64,000 nt of DNA from assembly GCA_023374045.1 (NCBI GenBank), contig CM041782.1, positions 249,703,882 through 249,767,881 of the forward strand. The letters run 5' to 3'. This document shows, in pieces, positions 57,820 through 64,000 of this stretch (positions within the stretch are counted from its first letter, which is position 1; the number at the start of each line of letters is the position of its first letter). This DNA is from Limonium bicolor (Eukaryota > Streptophyta > Magnoliopsida > Caryophyllales > Plumbaginaceae). Made by a program: the position numbers and the translations under genes. The notes under the pieces were generated by a model. The model was not told where the DNA came from, did no database searches, and was given only the letters and a program-made list of their open reading frames with translations.

Positions 57820-60016
57820 GTTGTGGACTCGGTACCGAAGGTATCCTGAGCATCCTCACCGAAGCACAAGCGGCAGAATCGGCACCATCTTAACGGGAAC
57901 ATTCCCAGTAAATGGCATTGATGCCAATGTGTTATTTGACTCCGGCGCCTCTCACACTTTTGTATCACCATCCTTTGTGAAGAGGTTGACGCTAGATGCG
58001 GATGAGTTACCGAACTTCATGGTTACTCTCCCATCAAAGGAGCGAGTAAAGTGCACCAAGTATTATCAATCAGCCACAATCCAAATCAAAGGCGAATCAT
58101 TTCCCATTTCCTTCATCGAATTCAATGGATTGGGATTCGACTTAATCATCGGAATGAATTGGTTGGAGCGGCACAAGGGTATAATCCTCTGCGCCGAGCA
58201 TCGGTTGCTGCTCAAGAGTCCTTCTGAGGTTACTGTATCTTACCGCCAGAGACCGAGAGAGCCTTCGACCACACTCATATCTGCTATGGCTATGTACTGG
58301 GAGCTCAGAAAGGGCCAAGAAGTATACCTGTGTTATGTGCAAGACCTGGAAAAAGATCCAGAGTTCAGTGACGATGTACCCATTGTATCCAAGTTTCCCG
58401 ATGTATTCCCTAAGGAGCTACCCGGCATGCCACCACCGAGAGCAGTGGAATTTGAAATTGATCTATTGCCAGGTACCGGTCCCATTGCCAGGGCACCGTA
58501 CCGCATGGCACCTGTGGAAATGACAGAGTTGAAAGAGCAATTGCGCGATCTTCTCGACAAAGGGTTTATACGCCCGAGCGTATCACCCTGGGGAGCACCG
58601 GTCCTCTTTGTGAAGAAGAAGGACGGTAGTCTCCGACTATGTATTGACTACCGCGAGCTGAATGCGGTCACAGTCAAAAATAAATACCCATTGCCACGCA
58701 TCGACGACCTATTCGACCAGCTGAAAGGAGCATCGGTCTTCTCCAAGATTGACCTCCATTCTGGGTATCATCAAATTGCAATCAAGGAACAAGACATTGA
58801 GAAAACGGCATTCCGTACCAGATATGGCCACTATGAATTCACAGTGATGCCATTCGGTTTGTCAAATGCACCAGCTAAATTCATAGACCTCATGAACCGA
58901 CTATTCAGTGAGCAGTTGGACACTTCAGTGGTTGTCTTCATCGACGACATACTTGTATACTCCAAATCAGCAGAGGAACATGAAACTCATTTGAGGAAAG
59001 TGCTAGAGACACTGCGCGAGAACCAGCTGTATGCGAAGTTCTCCAAATGCGAGTTTTGGCTTGATCAGGTATCATTCCTTGGACATGTCATCTCGAGCGC
59101 AGGTATCTCAGTCGACCCTTCTAAGATAGAAGCTGTACGATCATGGCCTAGACCTAAGACTGTTACCGACATTCGGAGCTTTCTTGGTCTAGCCGGTTAC
59201 TACCGGAGATTTGTAAAGGACTTCTGGAAAGTTGCTAAGCCCATGACTACATTGATGAAGAAAGATGCACCATTTGTATGGACAGATGAGTGCGAGCTAT
59301 CATTTCAGAAACTGAAAGACTCATTGACCTCAGAGCCCGTCCTTACTCTTCCAGAGGGCACAGAGGGATTTGAGGTATACTGTGATGCATCAGGCAAAGG
59401 AATGGGATGCGTACTCATGCAGCATGGCAAGGTTGTTGCTTATGCCTCCCGCCAGCTGAAAAAGCATGAGGAGAATTACCCGACTCACGATTTAGAGTTA
59501 GGAGCCATTGTCTTCGCCTTGAAGATATGGCGACACTATCTCTATGGGGTAAGCATCACCATCTACTCCGACCATAAGAGCTTACAGTATGTATTCACTC
59601 AAAAAGAATTGAACTTGAGACATAGAAGATGGATGGAATTTCTTTCAGATTATGACATCAACTTACTGTATAAGGAAGGGAAGGCAAACATTGTAGCCGA
59701 CGCCCTGAGCCGTCGAGCACACTCGCTCCATTCGCTACTCGCTTCTTCTAGCTTGGTTGACGAGGTGCGAGACGCTCAGTTGAGCGACCCTTACCTAACC
59801 GAAATCAGACACAAGATCGAGAATGGTACATTTGAGAAGAAGAAGTATGACTTCAAGCTACATGAAGATGGTTTGATTCGGTTGAATGGCAGGCTATGCG
59901 TCCCCCGAAGCAATGCTGAGCTAAGGGATCGCATCCTGCGAGAGTCACACTGTTCCACATTGTCAGTCCATCCGGGAGCCTCCAAGATGTACAAAGATAT
60001 GAAGAGGTACTTCTAG
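57820..60016 (+). pseudogene. pol: Element E pol: protease, RT, RNase H, integrase start
   Basis: The frame from 57820 ([13 protein letters not shown]) shifts by one nucleotide near 57860-57885 into a 2.1 kb open frame ending at a TAG at 60014-60016. Numbering from 57821: protease [12 protein letters not shown] (D40), RT with [21 protein letters not shown] region and catalytic FIDD at 373-376. RNase H follows: CDASGKGMG, catalytic Glu in [16 protein letters not shown], ending VADALSRR. The integrase zinc finger starts with the HCSTLSVH pair. The TAG replaces a Trp codon expected in the conserved RYFWW-type motif (TGG to TAG). The catalytic residues of protease, RT and RNase H look intact. Confidence 0.93.
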
Positions 60017-60517
60017 TGGTCTGGAATGAAATCAGATGTGACGGAATTTGTATTGAGATGCTTAACATGCCAAAAGGTGAAATTTGAACATCGTAGACCG
60101 GGCGGAATGGTACAATCGATGCCAGTTCCGGAGTGGAAATTTCATGATATCTCCATGGATTTTGTTGTAGGACTCCCACCTGCCGGGGGAGGACTCAACA
60201 TGATCTGGGTTGTAGTCGATCGCCTTACCAAGGTTGCCAGATTCATACCGATGAAGGACACCTGGAAGGTAGTAAAGCTAGCTGAGCTATTCGACAAGGA
60301 GATTACCAGACATCACGGAGTCCCGAAAACAATAGTATCTGACCGTGACACTAGATTTCTTTCGAGATACTGGAGAGCTACAAGGGAAGCGTTGGGTACG
60401 GAATTGAAGTTGAGTACCGCCTTCCATCCTCAGACCGACGGTCAGACAGAAAGGACCATCCAGACACTGGAGGACATGCTTCGGGCAGTGCCTTGGACTT
60501 TTAGGGGAGTTGGTTAG
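60017..60517 (+). pseudogene. Element E integrase core, broken
   Basis: Continues after the TAG in the same frame. The zinc finger is completed by CLTCQ, then MDFVVGLP (first catalytic Asp), VSDRDTRF (second Asp) and FHPQTDGQTERT (Glu), giving an intact D,D-35-E set. Near 60480-60515 at least two small indels disturb the frame, ending it at a TAG at 60515. The natural continuation (HLIEFSYNNSYHASIKMSPF, about 60529-60588) is in another frame. Confidence 0.88.
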
Positions 60518-61197
60518 ATAAGCTTCATCTTATCGAGTTCTCGTATAATAATAGTTATCACGCCTCGATTAAGATGTCGCCTTTCCAAGCTCTATACGGT
60601 AGACCTTGCCGTACACCCTTATGTTGGGATGAGTCGAGTGAAGCGGTCATCATAGGACCGGAGTATCTTGAACAAGTGCAAACTGAAGTGCAGCAGATTC
60701 GAGCTAATATGAAGGCAGCCCAAGATAGGCAGAAATCCTATGCGGATGTGAGACGACGCGACCTTGAGTTCGCCGTGGGCGACCAAGTGTTCTTGTGAGT
60801 TTCACCTATGAAGGGTGTCTTCCGTTTTAACCAGAAGGGCAAGCTGAGCCCAAAGTTTGTAGGGCTGTACACTATCACCGAAAGAGTTGGATCCGTAGCC
60901 TACAGGTTAGCACTACCTAAGGACTTGGGGCGTGTCCATGATGTATTTCATGTGTCACAACTCAAGAAGTATATTGCTGATCCTTCTCACGTCTTAGAGC
61001 CCGAGAGACTATCCATCGAGCCAACCATGAGATACGTTGAAACCCCAGTGAGAATCCTGGATAGGAAGACCAGAGACACTCGCCATAAGTCTATACGAAT
61101 GGTGAAGGTCCTATGGTCAAACCATGATGTCGAAGAAGCGACATGGGAATTGGAAGATGCCATGAAGGCTAAGTACCCACAGTTGTTCATAGACTAG
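60518..61197 (+). pseudogene. Integrase C-terminus and chromodomain-like tail
   Basis: The frame KMSPFQALYGRPCRTPLCW runs to a TGA at 60796-60798, probably an Arg codon changed to stop just before VSPMKGV. It reopens at 60808: KLSPKFVGLYTITERVG and VHDVFHVSQLKKYI are the integrase C-terminal (GPY/F-like) region. The tail PVRILDRKTRDTRHKS, then VKVLWSNHDVEEATWELE, is a chromodomain of the reduced Tekay type that may guide integration to heterochromatin. It stops at 61195, the usual pol end (MKAKYPQLFID). Confidence 0.88.
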
Positions 61198-61640
61198 AGA
61201 GTCTAGTGTTTAGCAATACGGGTACGGGTCGTACCCCTTTTAAGGGGGGTAGAGCCCTTTTGCTTTTGCATTGCTTCGGGGTAAGCATTGCTTAGTGTGT
61301 AAGTATTGTAATAGAATCTATATGGCACATGTAGTGTAAGTGAATTTGGTATGCGTATGTATGTATGTGTAATGTGTAGTGTATGAATGTATTTGTATGA
61401 TGGATGATGTTTGTGTATTGTGGATTGTAATGGTGTATGGTGTATTATGGAATGGTATGAATTGAAAATGTTGAGTTGTGTATGTGAATTGTGTATGTTG
61501 CTGAACCATGTATGCTTGTAATGTGGAATGAAGTGAACACCTCATAGGTGGTAGTAAGACACATTAGTGCAATTGGTTTGCCTAATGAGTAGAATTACCT
61601 AAACCATTAACCTTGAGCAACTTTGAGGGCAAAGTTTCTT
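61198..61640 (+). other. 3' untranslated part of element E
   Basis: Contains a first AAGGGGGGTAGA at 61242-61253, preceded by ACCCCTTTT to form a small inverted repeat, then a TGTATG-rich stretch (61330-61520) without motifs. The same GGTACGGG/AAGGGGGGTAGAGCC segment occurs at 25125-25160 in element A. Confidence 0.7.
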
Positions 61641-61652
61641 AAGGGGGGTAGA
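61641..61652 (+). other. Polypurine tract of element E
   Basis: AAGGGGGGTAGA directly followed by the 3' LTR at 61654. An identical 12-mer lies 399 nt upstream at 61242-61253. Confidence 0.85.
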
Positions 61653-61653
61653 T

Positions 61654-64000
61654 TGAAATACCCCGTAATTAAAAATAGTGATTTATTAGGCTAATAAGTA
61701 ATTTAGAGGCTTAATTATGTACAATTAATCATGAGGGAACAAATCCCGAAGAAAACGGACCCTTGAAATGGATTAAAATCACTAACGAACCTTAAAGTGC
61801 GTTTTTCGAGGTAACCGGGAAAACGTGTCTTTAAGCGGGTCAAATAGACTCGTAACAATTTTGGTCAACTAAATAATCATTAATAAATATTAGTGAAGCT
61901 TTAGAACCAATAAAATCAAGAAAACGAGAAATTAGTAAAAACTGTCAAAAACAGGAAGTTGGGGGGTAGAAACATAAATAACCAAAACTTATGTGTCCAA
62001 TAATGTAAAAAGAATTATTAAAACCCTCATGGGCTGTGTGCTGTCCGATTTTCCTACTCACACACACACACCCCTATTCTCTTTTACTCACTAAGGACAA
62101 AAGCAATTAAAAATAAAAAAGTAACACACTTTACCTATCTCACTCTCTCTCCTACCCTCACAACTCCCTCTCTCACGTGAATCCCCTCTTCCTCCTCTCT
62201 GATTTTCCTTTCTTCTACCTCTCAACCGATGACAATGGTGAATTGAGAGAACCCACAAAAACTTCCACTTCTCTCCTCTTGTTACTCCATCAAACATTCC
62301 CCAAAAATTACAAAAACTACACCATTGGAATCCTCTCACCAAGAGCTACATTCCTATCCTTTCAAAAAACAAAAACAAGAACTTTCATCTCCATGGGTAT
62401 GGAGCATTTGGAGCTTCAAGACCACCATTAGAAGGCCCTCATTCTCCTTGTTCTTTTAAGGTAAAAATATTCCTAAAAACTCCACCTTTTTCTAGCCTCA
62501 AGGGCAAAACGAAAATGAAAACTAAAACCCTTGTTGCTCCTTGTATCCTAGCCGATTTTGGCACCTAGGTGGAGTTGGAAACTTTGTTCTTGAGCCACTC
62601 CAAGCTTCATTTACACCCTTGCAAGGTAATGAGAATTCTAAACCCTAAAACCTACTTAAAACATAATAATAATTAGGGTAGTTTTTAGTGTATTGAAATG
62701 TGTAAGTATATGGGTTGTAGAGTAGAGAATTTGTGTTTGCAAAACCGGTGGAGAAAGAGAGGAAGGAAGAAGCAAGAAGAGAAGGAAACTAGAAGAAGAT
62801 AACAAGGTAAAATATACTTGGTTTGTGTAGTCTTGTATATGTATGTGTAACAGATTTTATAAGTTTGAATTTAGTAATGAAAATGGTATGGTGTAGTAGA
62901 GTAATGTATAAGAGAATGTAAGTGTTTTAAACTCTTGGAAACAAGTTTAAAAACTGTTACAAACAGGTGGGGAATTTAATGTGATGTGCAGGAACTTTGT
63001 AGTGTTGAATGGGTAGTATTTGTGTGGAGGAATTTAATGTATTGTTGTTGTGTATAAACAGGTGGAGTAGGTGTTAAAATATGATTGAAACAATGAGGTG
63101 AGAGCATAAAAATATAGGGGAGACTATGAAAAGATTTACCTACGAATAGAACACGTAGTGTGTTGGAAACTAGGTGAAAAACTTATGTTGTAACAGATTT
63201 TAATTGAGTTAGTTTGGTGGGTAAGTTATGAGAGGTGTGTAATGCATTAGGAGTGTTAGAAATGACATTAGAAGAGGGAGTTATAGTTGGGGAAATTTAG
63301 AAGAGAAATCTGTAGCATAATGTAGTAAGGGAAGAAACTAGTGTAAGTGTTGAGTTGAAACTTGGAAAATTATATGAGTGAATTAGTATAGAAATGTATA
63401 GAGAATTAGTGAATGAATTAATGTGTATTAGGAGGTTTAATTAGTGTTATAACAAGTGGGAATAAGTGTAGGAACAATGGGGAAGTAATGGGTAAAAGAG
63501 AGGGACTAAAAACAGAAATTAAAATGCAAATACTGGGGCAGACCGAACTTGCGACCGGACTTGCAAGTTCGGTCAAGTCCAGATTTACAAAGACGGGAAA
63601 GCTTCTGGAATCGACCGGACTTGCGACCGGACTTGCAAGTTCGGTCGAACCAGAAAATTGTCCCGTCTGAAACCTACTGGAATCGACCGGACTTGCAAGT
63701 TCGGTCGAGCCAGAAAAATTCCCCGATGAAACCTTCTGGAATGGACCGGACTTGCAAGTTCGGTCGGCCAGAAAAATTCCCGTAATGCAAGCTACTAGAA
63801 TGGACCGAACTTGCGACCGGACTTGCACGTTCGGTCGAGCCAGAAAATTTCTCGTACTGATAGCTACTGGAATGGACCGGACTTGCAAGGTCGGTCGCAA
63901 GTTCGGTCCAGTAAAAAAAAATTATTTAAATTAAATAATAATTATATGTATATATATATATATGTATGTATACCCACATATATATATATATGTACATGTA
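61654..64000 (+). mobile_element. 3' LTR of element E, cut by window end
   Basis: Starts TGAAATACCCC at 61654 and matches the 5' LTR from 61814 to the window end. It retains the first 160 bp lost from the 5' copy. The last roughly 1.5 kb of LTR lies outside the window. No gene is recognised. Confidence 0.9.
63541..63910 (+). repeat. Palindromic tandem array in element E 3' LTR
   Basis: Same array as 53055-53443, but one unit near 63741 lacks a roughly 16-bp block and several arms differ. Arm complementarity is still kept in most units. Confidence 0.9.

Larger units (their letters stand above)
51333..64000 (+). mobile_element. Tekay-lineage chromovirus carrying an AlkB domain (element E)
   Basis: Order: 5' LTR (truncated at its start), tRNA-iMet primer-binding site, gag with two zinc knuckles, ALKBH1-like domain, protease, RT, RNase H, integrase, chromodomain-like tail, polypurine tract, 3' LTR running off the right edge. 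Gypsy domain order, the primer-binding site and the chromodomain-like C-terminus place it in the Tekay/Del group. The LTR copies differ by few substitutions and small indels over 2.1 kb, so the insertion is fairly recent. Gag and pol carry at least six lesions, so this copy is not autonomous. The AlkB domain is not a standard part of this lineage. Confidence 0.9.

Overview
The window looks like a gene-poor, transposon-dominated stretch of a large plant genome. It has very long LTRs, plant-type AT-rich introns, and Ty1/copia, Ty3/gypsy (Tekay-like chromovirus and Tat/Ogre-like) and hAT-type elements nested in one another. I found no host gene outside a transposon, and no rRNA, tRNA or CRISPR array. 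The species cannot be named from the sequence.

Layout. 1-2607 is a minus-strand Tekay-type LTR running off the left edge. 2608-3476 is the 3' end of a plus-strand LTR that cuts into a decayed SIRE-like copia element (3477-8862: gag, protease, integrase, RT, RNase H and a truncated downstream ORF with its own TATA box). 8863-20323 is one roughly 5.9 kb Tekay-type LTR ('A'), split by a 1.24 kb hAT-like element (10145-11384) and a 4.3 kb solo LTR ('B', 11613-15925). A tRNA-iMet-type primer-binding site and a badly decayed internal region follow (20324-25239). Next come a second LTR ('D', 25240-29492) with its own primer-binding site and decayed internal region (to 33833), then a fragment of a second A-family LTR (33834-35941). 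This fragment keeps the empty sites of both the hAT element and LTR B. 35942-51332 is a 15.4 kb Tat/Ogre-like element with LTRs up to 5.1 kb, a recognisable primer-binding site and polypurine tract, a 180-bp tandem repeat in its 3' untranslated part, and no gag or pol.

51333-64000 holds the most informative element, a Tekay-lineage chromovirus ('E') with LTRs of about 3.9 kb. Its gag is interrupted by two short introns that restore the reading frame exactly. Between the gag zinc knuckles and the protease it carries a complete ALKBH1-like 2-oxoglutarate/Fe(II) dioxygenase domain (56940-57679), followed by a poly(A) signal. One splice donor (56785) is in phase with two acceptors: 56940 gives a Gag-AlkB fusion and 57820 gives Gag-Pol. 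The AlkB frame is open with all catalytic residues, whereas gag and pol carry at least six frameshifts or stops. I regard this captured demethylase as the candidate undescribed system.

A second theme is RNA/DNA structure. At least four different LTR families carry a tandem array of palindromic units at about the same place, roughly 1.9-2.8 kb into the LTR, with different sequences but preserved self-complementarity. The primer-binding sites of three elements lie inside a 9-bp stem-loop. Ogre-type LTR hairpins show compensatory changes.
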